From: Zizania palustris
Taxonomy: Eukaryota > Streptophyta > Magnoliopsida > Poales > Poaceae
Length of the DNA stretch: 64,000 bases
NCBI GenBank assembly: GCA_019279435.1
Contig: JAAALK010000079.1
Span: 107,613,198-107,677,197, forward strand
Reading direction: 5' to 3'
Shown: positions 22,659-34,588 of the stretch, piece by piece
Position numbering within the stretch: position 1 is the first letter of the stretch
How the letters are laid out: each line of letters opens with the position of its first letter
Notes under the pieces: generated by a model
What the model was told of the DNA's origin: nothing
Databases searched by the model: none
What the model saw: the letters and a program-made list of their open reading frames with translations, nothing else
Program-made: the position numbers and the translations under genes

Positions 22659-25398
22659 TCAGTGGCTGTAAGTGGGAGCATATGGTCCGGCACCAGGTTT
22701 AGCAAAAGAGCTAAACCAGTGTCGAGCCATCTGCTCAAAAGACGGAAAGCAGAAATCATCAGAAAAGTTTGGACCAAAACGCGGCTCAAAGCGCGGTCCT
22801 CAGTTCTGCCTAAAACTTCGGCCACGAGGTCCAGGACCGTAGCCAAAATGGCCTGGAGCTCTGCCGGAACGAACACCACCAACTGGAGCATGGGCATGAA
22901 AGTCGTCTCCTCTACCACCACCTACACGACGTGGCCTGGCCTCCAGCCTCTCCTCGCGTCGAGAAACTCACAATCTACCGCCCTGCTAGTAGAACTTCTC
23001 CTGACCACCACGAGCTCTCTCTGCTCTCTCAACCCGCTTCCTCCTGAAGCAAAACTCCGCAAGATGCCCGTCTCTCTGACAATACTCACAATGATAGGTA
23101 GGCTTCTTGGGATGTGGTTGAGGCTTGGGGTTCTTGGGCTTAGTGGTAATTGGTGTTGTCTTCTTGGGTTGAGAGGGTCCAAGAAGAGAGTCTAGAGAAG
23201 TGTGGAGATGTTTGGGCTTTGGAACCCAAATGGGCTTCTTGGGTGGAGCTTTGGATGGTTCATGGATCACTCCATCCTTGGGCTGACAAGCCTGGGAAGA
23301 CTCAGGGTATCTCTGCTCAGGAGTCATTTTACTCCACTCCACTGCCCGGCTAATGGCACTCTCAAAGTCAGCCTTGGTGTAGGTGTAACCTACCCCAAAC
23401 CAATCCTGCCTCTTGAACTGCTGGATCATCATGCCGAGCTGTGGCTCTCTGGCACTGATCCAACTCAGGATAGAACGGAGGTAAAAGTTCTCATTCTGAG
23501 AATCAGCTAGCTCCTCTCTCAAGGAAGCTAGTACCTCCACCTGAGACAAGCAGGTCTCACACTCGCTATCTACCTCGACAGACTTCTCGGCTTTCAGCTT
23601 AATCAACTCAAGTCTAAGAGACAGACAGTTCTCACAGACAGTGGGTGGAACTGACAATGTCTCGAGCTCTAGCCTAGTTTGCGCTAGCTCAGCTCTCACT
23701 CTCTCCAACTTAACCAGATGCTCATCGCCCTTGGCTTTCAGCTCAGCTAAACTAGCAAGATGAGATGGGCAATCAGCACAGGGTACGACGACAGTGGCTT
23801 GAGCATCTTTCAGCTCCAGCTGGGTGCTTTCAAGCTCAGTGGCCAAAGCGTCCCTCTCATCAACCCTTTCTGTGTACCTGGACTTCAGAGTCGACAGGTC
23901 ACACAGAAGCACCTCACACTTAGGGCACTCACTGCTATCACCCAAGCAAGGGGAAGAAGATAGACTCTCAATTCTGCCGTTGGCTACGGCAAGCTCACTC
24001 TCTAACTCATCTATCCTCTTCTTGGCCCCTCTAAGAAGTTTTTTCCCGATATTTTAACTCCTGACGATTGCTTTCAAGTAAATCAATGATTTCACGTTCA
24101 TAAGATGATACCTTTTCGTTGTCGTCATCGTCGGAGTCATCGGAGGAGCCCTTCTCTTCCTTATCCCCAAGAGCCATTGAGCAGAAGCTCTTGCGGGATC
24201 TTCGGCGCTGATGTGAGCGGCTCTTCGGTCTGTCCCCGAAGGCCATGAAGCAAAGGCCTGCTGGATCGTCCTTGTCCTTCCCCTTCCTAACGATGATCTC
24301 CTCATCGCTTGAGCTCGATGAAGAGGATGAAGACGTGGACCGCTTGGAGGAGCTCTTTTCCATCTCAGCGAAGAAGGCCTTGTCGCTCTTCTTGTTCTCT
24401 CGCCGGTAGTCCTTCAGGGCCTTTCTGAAGAATCTGGTCTTTGGCTTGCCCTTGTTGAACGAGGAGCTGTCGTGCTTGCCGGAGTCGTGGAAGCCACCAC
24501 CGGTGCCCTTCTTGTGGCCATTGCGCTTGGGGCAGTCGGCGATGAAATGCCCTGGATCACCAAACTCAAAGCACCCGGTCTTTGTGCCGTGTCTTTTGAA
24601 CATCCTTTTGTCATAAACACGACGCACCCGGTTGTTAAACAGACACAAATCATCATCTCCCAAAGACTCAAGCTGGTCCTCAGTGATAGACATCAAAGAG
24701 AACCCAGCACAACTCACAGAAGAGGGATCAACAGAAGGTGTAGCAAGGGCCAGAGACTTTGATCCAGAGCCAGTGAGATTTGATCTCAACTGGGTATCAA
24801 CCTCGGTGGCCTTCAGCTTGCTAAACAAATCAGAAATGGTCAAGGTATCATAAGAAGTGCTCTCAATGATAGAGGATACCTTGATCTCCCAGATCTTTGG
24901 GTCCAAGGTATGGAGAACCTTGAGCGCCTATTCGTGATCTGAGACTAACTGAACACCCTCAGCCTTGTTGTCCCGAAGCTTGTTTATGATCGACTGAAAA
25001 CGACCAAACAACGCTTCAATAGATTCACCCGGCTTCTGTGTGAAATTCTCATATTCACGCCGGTAGGTCTGATAGAGACGAGCCTTGACCTGGGCTGTCC
25101 CCTCGTGGTGTGCCTGGAGGGTAGCCCAGATTTCTCTCGTAGTGGAGAGATGGCTAACACGCTCAAATTCAGTGGGACCTAAACTAGAAAACAAAATATT
25201 CACCGCTTTGTTGTTGTTCTGATGTTGGGCAATGATATCCGGAGAATCACGCTCATCAACAGGCAACACTGTGAAAGTAGCGTGAATACAGATGTCCCAG
25301 ATGTCCGAGCTTTGGCTCATCAGATAGGCTCGCATGCGAGTCTTCCAATAATTATAGCCATAAGCTTCCAAGGACGGGACCTTGCCAGGAGACGTCAT
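22659..25398 (-). pseudogene. Element B gag
   Basis: Same layout as the intact Gag of D: UBN2 capsid-like part, first zinc knuckle, Ser-rich acidic stretch, coiled coil, Pro/Lys-rich linker, second knuckle (CEYCQRDGHLAEFC), Arg/Gly-rich tail. Lesions: tag at 24928-24930 where D has Gln; a Cys-to-Phe change in the first knuckle (CFEFGD); a one-base insertion in an A-run near 24049; and a further break near 23000 separating the tail. Starts at the ATG at 25398. Confidence 0.88.
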
Positions 25399-25449
25399 GA
25401 TCACTACTGCGGTTTAGAACCGGTTAAGGTATGGAAAAACCCTAACCAA

Positions 25450-25461
25450 GCTCTGATACCA
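25450..25461 (-). other. Primer-binding site of element B
   Basis: TGGTATCAGAGC on the minus strand, two bases after the 5' LTR. It pairs with initiator methionine tRNA. Confidence 0.9.
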
Positions 25462-25463
25462 CT

Positions 25464-27548
25464 TGTAGGACCGAAAGTAGCGACTAGAGGGGGGTGAATG
25501 GGCGCCTAAAAATTCTTATGAATCAATGGCCTGCTCCCAACACCCAACGCACCTCAACAGACTAACAGTGAAAAGTAAACAGAGCAACAGAGCTTCAAAA
25601 GATCTAGCCTAAAAACAACAGGTGTCCTAATCGAAAAGACACCAACACAGTGCTAATAGGCAGATTGACAAAACATCTAAAACATGGGTAGCTCAAGCTT
25701 CACAGAAATAAATCATCACAGCATTTTAATCTGAGTGCACATAAAACGAGAAGTCTTACTGTTCAAAGTTGTCTCCTGTTCTATACTTGTCGAAGCCTGC
25801 GAATCGTGCGAAGTCTGAGGTTGTCGGACTTTGTTCGAAGTATGTAGTGTTGTAGCTTGTGAATGTCTAGCCGGAGTGAGTTCGAACATGACAAGTGTTA
25901 AAACAATCGAATCCTGCTACTCTGCAGGGCTTCGCTAAGGCCTCTGGAAGGACTTCGACCTTAGTTAAAAAAAATCAGACTTGAGGTCTACTTCGAAAAA
26001 GAACCACTCCGCAGATTGTCAAACAACCTTCGCTGTACAGCTTCGCACTTCGAATCGAAGCAAGCTTCGCACCGAACAGAACACCAGAGCTTCGTCGAGG
26101 CTAGCACAAACCACGCATGTCTCAAAAAAATTTGGGCGAAGATTAGCGAAGTATGCACAGCGAGCTGTGTTTGCCTACCAAGCGTCTGAGCTTTTCGCTG
26201 TGCATAGGCAAAAACTACTAGCTCCGAAACATGATGTACAGCTAGTGCCTAAGCACTGACAAGAAGCACAGCTATCACGACCACAAAGCACTTGTGTGAA
26301 AAAATTAAAGTGCTACAACAAAATTTCTGCAGGAATAAACAAGAAGCCTATCTCCCTAGAGGACAACTAGTTGAACATCCAAACTGCACACCTACAGAAT
26401 AGGTCACAGAAACCTGCAGTCCGTGGGACCCACATCATATGTCCCTTCGTTGCAGCAAAGCAAGCTCTCAGCCATGGCGATTGAAAAGAAGGAAATAAAC
26501 TAGCCAACAAGGCTAGATGACTAGCCCCCCTGCCATACCATGCATGAAGCAGAACAAAACAAATCAGCCACACAAACAGGATAGATCCAGAGTTAAGAAA
26601 TGCTCTTGGCGCACAAAACACGTACCAGCTAAAACTTGCAAACAGAGCAATGAAACAAATGCGCAAAATGAGGCAATAAAATTTCAGCGAGACAATCGAT
26701 GGCTAACACAGGAGAGATGAAACCAGTATAGAAAACTTCTCAGATTGCCAGCAAGGAAGATGCTGACAAAACAGAAGAAACACAAAAGATCGAGAATGGC
26801 GGTGATATTCGCAGGAACAAGAGACCGAACAGGGACTCAAACACTGATGGCGGCGCACACAACGGGAGACGAACAGGAAAAAACAGTACAGGGAAAGTGA
26901 ACTCAAGTTTGTCATTAAGTGAGTTAACCCTAACCATAGAGATTGGGGCCTATTTATAGGCAGCCCAATAAATGGAGAAAAAGCAGAAATACCCCTAGGG
27001 TTTTTTACAGACGCTGAAATAAATGGAAAAGACCAAACTGCCCTTAGGATATTTTTACAGACTCGACTGACTGACTGTGGGCCTAAGGACAAAATAGAAA
27101 ACTCCTATTTACAGATAACTTGTCCGGAAGCGGAGCTTTCGTAGCGACTACGGCTTCACTCCAGGACGGTCCGATCCAAGATCAGCAGTCGTCAGTTTTG
27201 CGCTGAAACTGACAAAGCATCCACCGGCTTTGCACTAGGTACCCGGATTGGGCCGGCCCGACTCCGCAGCTCTCTCAGCCCGGCAATCGCTCACCGCCCG
27301 TGTACCTGAGTCAATCCTGGTCAACAGCCCAGTGGATCCTCTGCTGCTCCTAGCCCATGTACCCGGATTGGGCCAGCCCGACTTCGCGGCCCCTCTGCCC
27401 GACAGTCGCTTGCTGCCCGTGTACCTGAGTCACACGCGGCCCAGACGCAATAGGTCTTCTCTCTCTTTTCAGTCCTCTTTGACTAACGTTGACAATGACT
27501 CATCACATCTAGAGCCATGAGGCCCACGCTATTCAGCATGGCTCCTCA
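25464..27548 (-). repeat. 5' LTR of element B
   Basis: 2085 bp, paired with 16009-18089. Start TGAGGAGCC at 27548, end CCTACA at 25464. It is followed outward by the target duplication accgc and then the interrupted gene of E. Confidence 0.9.
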
Positions 27549-28170
27549 ACCGCTGGTTCTACGTGCGGGTAGTGTTGAACTCTGGACTTGCCGGACCTCC
27601 GCACCATATTTGGTTCGAGAGGGAGACGACCATCAAAGCCAACACTGGCTCGGTTTCTGCTCGCATCCGGCTCCTCCAAATTGTCCCCCACCGGATGAAC
27701 ATGCGGACCTGATGGAGGAGTTTGTCACGCTCGAGATTCCACCCCTGAAAGAGGAGTGGCCGGTGTCGCTCCAGAGCACCCAAGACGGGTCCTCCTCGGT
27801 GGAGATCTCCAACCGACTAGGTTCAACCATTTTCTTTTCCTCCACTAAAACTCCTCATGACTCGACCGCAGGGTTTAAGAGTGCTAAAATCGTCTAACTT
27901 GACTGCAGGGTCACTTGTCGCCAAGACTCCGGATGAAGTGGCCCGAATCACCGAGAAGATACTCGGGGCCCCCACTTCGGAGGAATACAAGTGGCAGATG
28001 AAGCTCGTCGGGTCCTGGGAGCGGTTCAACCGCGTATGGTACACGCTCGAGCTCTCCCCGCCACCTCTCCCGGAGAGGGAAGCCCTACGCCCGGCTTCGA
28101 AGAAGAGGGCGGCGAACCTCGATGCTGGGTTGTCCCCGAAGCGCCCTCCGAAGAAGAAAACTGTGAAGGG
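27549..28170 (+). pseudogene. E antisense gene, part 2: domain end and basic linker
   Basis: Resumes after B with RWFYVRV as in M. The remainder of the Transposase_28 domain follows (VTLEIPPLKEEWPVSLQ), then probable splice signals between about 27820 and 27909 (CCGCAG and CTGCAG acceptors). A helical exon follows (DEVARITEKILGAPTSEEYKW...). It ends in a basic stretch, SPKRPPKKKTVKG, at about 28125-28170, suitable as a nuclear signal (inference). Broken by element C with duplication aaggg. Confidence 0.75.
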
Positions 28171-29859
28171 TGTAGGATCGAAAGTAGCGACCAGAGGGGG
28201 GTGAATGGGCGCCTAAAAATTTCTTGCTAAACTATGTTCTAATCTCAACACCCAAACAAGCTTAATCAGACAAATAATATTAGCAAAGCGAATTACTGAA
28301 ATTAAAGTTGTCTAGCCTAAAAAATCACCGGTGTCTTAATTGAAATGATATTAAAGATAAACAAAAAATACTGCAGTAAATAAAAACACCTAGATAAATC
28401 ACGAAATATTTATATTTCAGTCTAGAAATAAAATACTAATCAAATGAATAAAATATGGATCATTAAAAATTAATTCAGTAATAATTCGAAAATATTGCAC
28501 GTAAAAACTAGTATAAAAATATAATTGCGACTAATAAATTTTTCTTTTCTTTTTATATGAGCAGATTATACAGATAAAAAATAATACGAGATAACTCATA
28601 AAAATTTAACAGATTAATATAAAAACGAAATTTCGAAATAGATTTTCAACTAATTAATTAATGGATTAATTAATGGATGATTATCTCTAAAAATTGATCT
28701 ACCAAAAAATAGGAGATTAAAGCTTTTTACCTGCATGGGGGCGCCGTCGTTGTCTTGTGTTTTCAGACGCCGGTCGCCGCAGCTTCGATCTGATTCACGG
28801 CGCGTGTTCAAGAAACAGCTGCCTGCTGAAAGCCTTTTCCTGCCGCTGGAGACTGCTCCCGCCGATCCGTGTGCACACCGGACATTGCTGCACAGCAGCT
28901 GCTGCGTGGGGCCCGCGCACGAGCGCTTGCTCAAATTTGAGCATCAGACGCTGTGCGGATGTGACGCCGGTGGATAACCAGTAAACAAGAGATGCATATA
29001 GCGCCTCGATCCGCATGCCCAAACAAGAAAAAACTAAAATTAAATTTCTCCGTGGGAACAGTGCTCGTGGGGCCCTGTACGTTGGTTACTCCAGCGCATG
29101 CCTTGCTCCTGTGCTAAAAATCTTTATCTCCGCATGGCAGTGATGGCAGGTGTTGTACGCAGAAAAACAGCGGCGCTGCCGTGGTCGGAATACCGAGTTG
29201 ACGCCGGCGAGACGATATCTGAGGAAGACGAAATTTTTGTAGATTGGAAAAATTTCGTGGACTGCAAAATAATCTGGAGATTGATCTAAAACAAAAACAG
29301 TCATCTATTCCCAAGGAGATAGGGGCCTATTTATAGGCAAATCCTAATACAAGAAAAGACTACTTTACCCTCGGATAAAATAAATTGACTCTAAAATAAA
29401 TTCCGAAAATTACTAAAATATTTTTAGAAAAATTAACTGACTCGAATAAAAATATTCTAAACTTAAAAACTAAATATTAATATCCTAAAAACGAATTAAT
29501 GATAGATTGTCAGTTTTACGCCGAAACTGACAAAGCGTCCACCGTCTTCACACCGGGTACCCAGATTGGGCCGACCCGACCCCGCAGCTCCCTCAGCCCG
29601 GCAATCGCTCACCGCCCGTGTACCTGAGTCAAACCCAGTCAACAGACCGGTGGATCATCTGCCGCTCCTAGCCATGTACCCGGATTAGGCCAGCGCGACT
29701 CCGCAGCTCCTCTGCCCGGCCGTCGCTCACTGCCCATGTACCTGAGTCACATGCGCCTCAGACTCGGCAGGTCTTCATCTCTCCCTTCCATTGACTTCCG
29801 TTGACAATCACTCATCACATCTAGAATATCAAAACCATATTCTTCAACATGGTTTCTCA
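28171..29859 (-). repeat. 3' LTR of element C
   Basis: 1689 bp. Start TGAGAAACCATGTTG at 29859, end CGATCCTACA at 28171. It is the same family as solo LTR L. A TATA signal (cctatttatagg) is at 29325-29336. A long A/T-rich stretch occupies 28250-28700. Confidence 0.9.
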
Positions 29860-31236
29860 ATCTCCCCCTTGATGAGTGCATTGTCAACACCCTCTTCAGC
29901 TCATCTCCAGAACCTGCAAAACATGTGGAAACAGAAAAAAAACAAAGACAAAAGAAAATAGAAGAATGGAAATAAAAGTTTAACCCTAATGACCAAAAGC
30001 CAAATAAAAGCACGAAAACGGTCATTATGGTTAACCAAAAATAAAGCCTCAAAACACGTGCAAATCAAATCTCAGAATTACCAACAAGGAACTCCCCTGA
30101 AATAAATCCCAGAGAAAGCTAAAAATATATCAAAATTTCCCCCCCTTGTTGACAACTGGACTCATCAAGTGAGACTAAATGCACTTTAAAGAGACATAGA
30201 CACGAACTCCCCCTGAAATGCAGCTCCCCCTCAAAATATGCCATGAATGTAAATGGAGTGCAGGTGGAGTGTGAAAAGCATGCTTCTTAGATATGATTGA
30301 CTGCTATTACAATGTCTAACAGTATAGCAAAAGATATACTGTCTAAGATACATGACATGATCAGTGCAATAGATGATATCTTAAGAAAGTCATTAGCACG
30401 CATTTTTCGATTTTTTCAAAACAAAATCACCACCACATTTTCTAGTTAATAAGCAAAGTAAAGCATGATATGCAAAAGCTAACTGATATCTACCAAGATA
30501 AGCATTATCCAAAAACAAAGTGCTTCAGCAAACTTGTCATCTTTTTAAAATTTTCAGATTATTTCTTTTTCATTTCTGCCAGGGGTTATTTGCATGTCAA
30601 ACCTTATGCTAACCGACCAAGTCAAGCCTAGGCCAGAACTTGACCATCAGAAGCTTAAGACATTGGTCTTGGCATACATTACACCATCCTAGTTCATACC
30701 AAAGTGCTATGGTAAGCAGTCCAGAACAATGCAATGCGACAAAGCAAACCCACCTTGATCTTTTCTAATAATCATAAAAATGCATAAATTTCCATTTTTC
30801 TAAATTTTTATCATTTTAAAGCACATTTTGCATATTTAAAGAATATAAATGTCCAAGTTGCATATCTGCATCTAAGTAAGGATCTAGCTACAAGGCATGT
30901 AACAGATAGCGAAAGCATTCAGCCTACACATGCTAGTTACCAGAAGCAATGGTGATCATTTTTAAATTTTAAAACATAAAAGCCATGCATATGACAAATA
31001 TCAGATATATCATGTGAACTGAACCAAACCATGATCATCGACAAGTAATCAAAAGCATATACTAGCTAGAGAAAGTAAAACAGATTAATCATATAACAGA
31101 AGCAAGCTCAAAATGTGATAGATGATTATGCATGATATGAACGCACACAAAAAGACTCAATAAAAAATAAAGAAGAAAATAAAAAACTGATACCAAGAAA
31201 AGCTGACTCAAAATATCCTAAAAAAGATACACACCT
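29860..31236 (-). other. Element C 3' noncoding zone
   Basis: Homologous to 40537-41923 of D. It has at least five GGGGGAG-type tracts (for example 29860-29873, 30088-30098, 30138-30146, 30209-30218, 30224-30234) and no coding frame. Confidence 0.8.
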
Positions 31237-32891
31237 CCCAAAACACGACCAATAATCATGAGTGGGACCAAACGATCCAATGCCAGGTTTAGTAAAAGTG
31301 TTGAACCAGTGTCGAGCCATCTGTGCGTATGTAGGAAAACAAAAGGAATCATATGAGTTTGGACTGAAGCGCGAATCAAAGCGTGGTCCTCTGTTCTTCC
31401 TAAAATCACGGTCGCGAGATCCAACAACGTATCCATGACGATCTGGAACTCTGCCGGAACGGAAACCACCATCCGGAGCACGGTAGTGAAAACCGTCTCC
31501 TCTACCACCACCTACATGACGTGGCCTGGCCTCTAGCCTCTCTCCACGTCGAGGGACTCTCTGTCTACCACCCCGCTGGTAGAACTGCTCCTGCCCACCT
31601 CGAGCTTTCTCTGCTTGCTCAACCCGCTTCCTCCTGAAGCAAAACTCCTCAAGATGCCCGTCTCTCTGACAAAACTCAAAGTGATAGGTAGGCTTCTTGA
31701 TATGTGGTTGAGGATTGGGATTCTTAGGCTTGGTGGTGTTTGGTGAATCATCTTTGGTGTGAGAGGGTCTAGGTAAAAAATCAGGAAAAGTGTGAAGAGT
31801 TTTAGGCTTTGGGACCCAGATCTGCTTCTTAGGTGGAGCTTTAGGTTGTTCTTGGAACACTCCATCCTTGGGCTGACTATCCTTAAAGGACTCAGTGGAG
31901 TGAGTCTTGGGGTGTCTCTGTTCGGGAGTCATCTTACTCCACTCCACTGCATGGTTAATGGCGCTCTCAAAATCAGCCTTGGTATATGTGTAACCTACTC
32001 CAAAACCATTATGTCTCTTGAACTGCTAGATCATCATGCCGAGCTGTGGCTCTCTAGCACTAATCCAACTCAGGATCTGACGGAGGTAAAAGTTCTCGTT
32101 CTGAACATCAGCTAGCTCCTCTCTCAAAGAAGCTAACACCTCCACCTGAGACAAGCAGATCTCACACTCTTTATCAGCTTCGACAGACTTCTCATTTTTT
32201 AGCTTGATCAACTCCATTCTAATGGACAAGCAGTTCTCACAAACAGTGGATGGAACTGACAAGGTCTCAAGCTCTAGCTTAGTCTGCTCCAACTCACCTC
32301 TCACTCAAGCTAACTCGCTCAACTGCTCATCACTCTTGGCTCTTAGCTCAGCTATACTAGCTAAATGAGATGGGCAGTCTACACAAGGTGTGACGACAGT
32401 GGCATGAGCATCTTTTAGCTCCTGCTGAGCGCTCTCAAGCTCAGTGGCCAATGCGTCTCTCTCATCTACTCTCTCCGTGTACCTGGACATAAGAGTAGTT
32501 GGGTCACACAACAGCACCTCACAGTTAGGACACTCACCACTATCACCCAAGCGAGGGGAAGAAGACAGCCTCTCAATCTTGCCATTTGTTGTGGCAAGCT
32601 CACTCTCAAGCTCATCTATCCTCTTCTTAGCCCCTCTAAGCAGTTTCTCCCTATACTTCAACTCCTGACTATTCTGTTCTAGTAAATTAACAACTTCTTG
32701 TTCATAGGAAGATGCCTTCTCGTCGTCGTCGGAGGAGGAGTCCTTCTCTTTCTTCTCCCCAAGAGCCATTGAGCAGAAGCTCTTGTGGGTTCTTCAGCTA
32801 TGACGTGAGCGACTCTTTGGCTTGTCCTTGAAGCCCATGAAACAGAGGCCCGCCGGATTGTCCCTGTCCTTCCATTTCCTGATCATGACCT
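31237..32891 (-). pseudogene. Element C gag, C-terminal part, running into the pol deletion
   Basis: Continues the gag that begins at 44653, after D. It encodes an acidic Ser-rich stretch, a coiled coil with paired Cys, a Lys/Pro linker, a second knuckle-like motif (CQRDGHLEEFC, with the first Cys pair reduced) and an Arg/Gly-rich tail. There are stops near 32305 and 32026. After the tail (about 31255) the sequence passes within some 20 bases to the last codons of pol, so the join marks a pol-spanning deletion. Confidence 0.85.
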
Positions 32892-34523
32892 TGAGGAGCC
32901 ATGCTGAATAGCGTGGGCCTCATGGCTCCAGATGTGATGAGTCATTGTCAACGATAGTCAAAGAGGACTGAAAAGAGAGAGAAGACCTGCTGTGTCTGGG
33001 CCGCGTGTGACTCAGGTACACGGGCAGCGAGCGACTGTCGGGCAGAGGAGGCCGCGAAGTCGGGCTGGCCCAATCCAGGTACATGGGCTAGGAGCAGCAG
33101 AGGATCCACTGGGCTGTTGACCGGGATTGACTCAGGTACACGGGCGGTGAGCGATTGCCGGGCTGAGAGAGCTGCGGAGTCGGGCCGGCCCAATCCGGGT
33201 ACCTGGTGCGAAGACGGTGGACGCTTTGTCAGTTTCGGCGCAAAACTGACGACCGTTGATTTCGGATCTGACCGTCCTGAGGCGAAGGCGTAGCTGCTAC
33301 GAAAGCTCCGCATCAGGACAAGTTACCTTTATTTAGGTTTTTACTATTTTGCCTTTAGGCCCACAGTCTGTCAGTCGAGTCTGTAAAAATATCCTAAGGG
33401 CAGTTTGGTCTTTTCCATTTATTTCAGCGTCTGTAAAAAACCCTAGGGGTATTTCTGCATTTTTATGTTTAATGGGCTGCCTATAAATAGGCCCCAATAT
33501 CCTAGGGTTAGGGTTACCCATTTTTGCAAAAACACTTTACCAATCAAATATTCTGGGTCACTGTTTCCACTGTTCTTCCGCCGCCGGCGTGTTATCCTGT
33601 GGATCAGGCGCACGGTCATCGATCTCTGGAGCAACAGCAAGACGCACGGTCATTGGTTTTTTCCTTCTCCTGGTTTCTTTCTTTCTCTCAAGAACCGGAT
33701 TCCGGTTTCTTTTCTCTGGTTTTTACGGATTGATGTGCGTGAAACCGGAGCCTGGAGACTTGCGGTTGTTTTGGCCGAGCTTGTATGCTGCGGCCACTCC
33801 TGCGCAGGCACGCATCATCGGCGCAAGCTCCAGGCAAGTGGCGCGTGGCTTCACAGGCGGAGGAACCAAGGCCGACAGCGCCAGCAGCAGAGGCACTGTA
33901 GACTGCAAGTAGCACAGTACCGGCGTGAGTTTTTGGGAAATTCGTGCACGCAAGCCGAGCGCACAGGAGCAAGTCACAGAAATTTTTCAGCACTCTGGTT
34001 TGTCTTCTGGTTCAGTTTTAAATATTGCTTTGATTTCTTAAACTTGCTGCTGTTTTTGTTCCCTGGTCACGCAAGTGCTAATTGAGAAATTAATTGTTTT
34101 ATTTAGTGTGTCTTGATTTGTGTGCACAACTAGCAAAAATCAACACGGCTTGTGTTTTTCCATTGATTCGAACATGTACTGCTTCTGTATCCTGTTCATC
34201 GCGTAGTATGGTGTTTTAATCTGAGCACTGTTTCATTTCGGTTAGAACATCATGTTTTACCTTCTTCATATGTGTTGGTTTGATTAAATGCCTGTGAGTT
34301 AATTAATCTGTTGAATCTGCCTGTAAGCACTGTGTTGGTGTCTTTTCGATTAGGACACCGGTCGTTTTTAGGCTAGATCATCTTATGTCCTGTTGATCTG
34401 TTTACTTTTCCTTACTAAGTCTGTCGAGGTGCGTTGGGTATTGGGAGCAGGCCATTGATTCGAAAGAATTTTTTTTTTAGGCGCCCATTCACCCCCCCTC
34501 TGGTCGCTACTTTCGGTCCTACA
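32892..34523 (+). repeat. 5' LTR of element D
   Basis: 1632 bp, TGAGGAGCC to GGTCCTACA. TATA box TATAAATA at 33482-33489. The first about 35 bases can fold into a hairpin also possible in the LTRs of O and C. The end has a run of ten T followed by AG and the conserved terminal block shared with B, C and L. Confidence 0.95.
33482..33489 (+). promoter_or_regulatory. TATA box of element D
   Basis: TATAAATA inside a block (gggctgcctataaataggcc) conserved in the LTRs of B, C, L and O. It should drive the genomic RNA. Confidence 0.8.
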
Positions 34524-34525
34524 AG

Positions 34526-34537
34526 TGGTATCAGAGC
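34526..34537 (+). other. Primer-binding site of element D
   Basis: TGGTATCAGAGC, two bases after the 5' LTR. It is complementary to the 3' end of initiator methionine tRNA. Confidence 0.95.
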
Positions 34538-34588
34538 CTGGTTAGGGTCTTTCCATACCTTAACCGGTTCTAAACCCCAGTAGTGATC

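Larger units (their letters stand above)
16009..27548 (-). mobile_element. Element B: complete but decayed Sirevirus (Ty1/copia)
   Basis: 11,540 bp with LTRs at both ends (2081 and 2085 bp), flanked by the duplication accgc (16004-16008 and 27549-27553). Minus-strand order: 5' LTR, initiator-Met primer site, gag, pol, a 3' noncoding zone with repeated polypurine tracts, 3' LTR. Over the first about 560 bp the LTRs differ by about 14 substitutions by eye, so it is much older than D. Gag and pol carry several stops and frameshifts. Inserted in the antisense gene of E. Confidence 0.92.

Noticed and set aside
34526..34537. tRNA gene remnants at TGGTATCAGAGC sites
   Set aside because: They are primer-binding sites adjoining LTR ends; no cloverleaf surrounds them.
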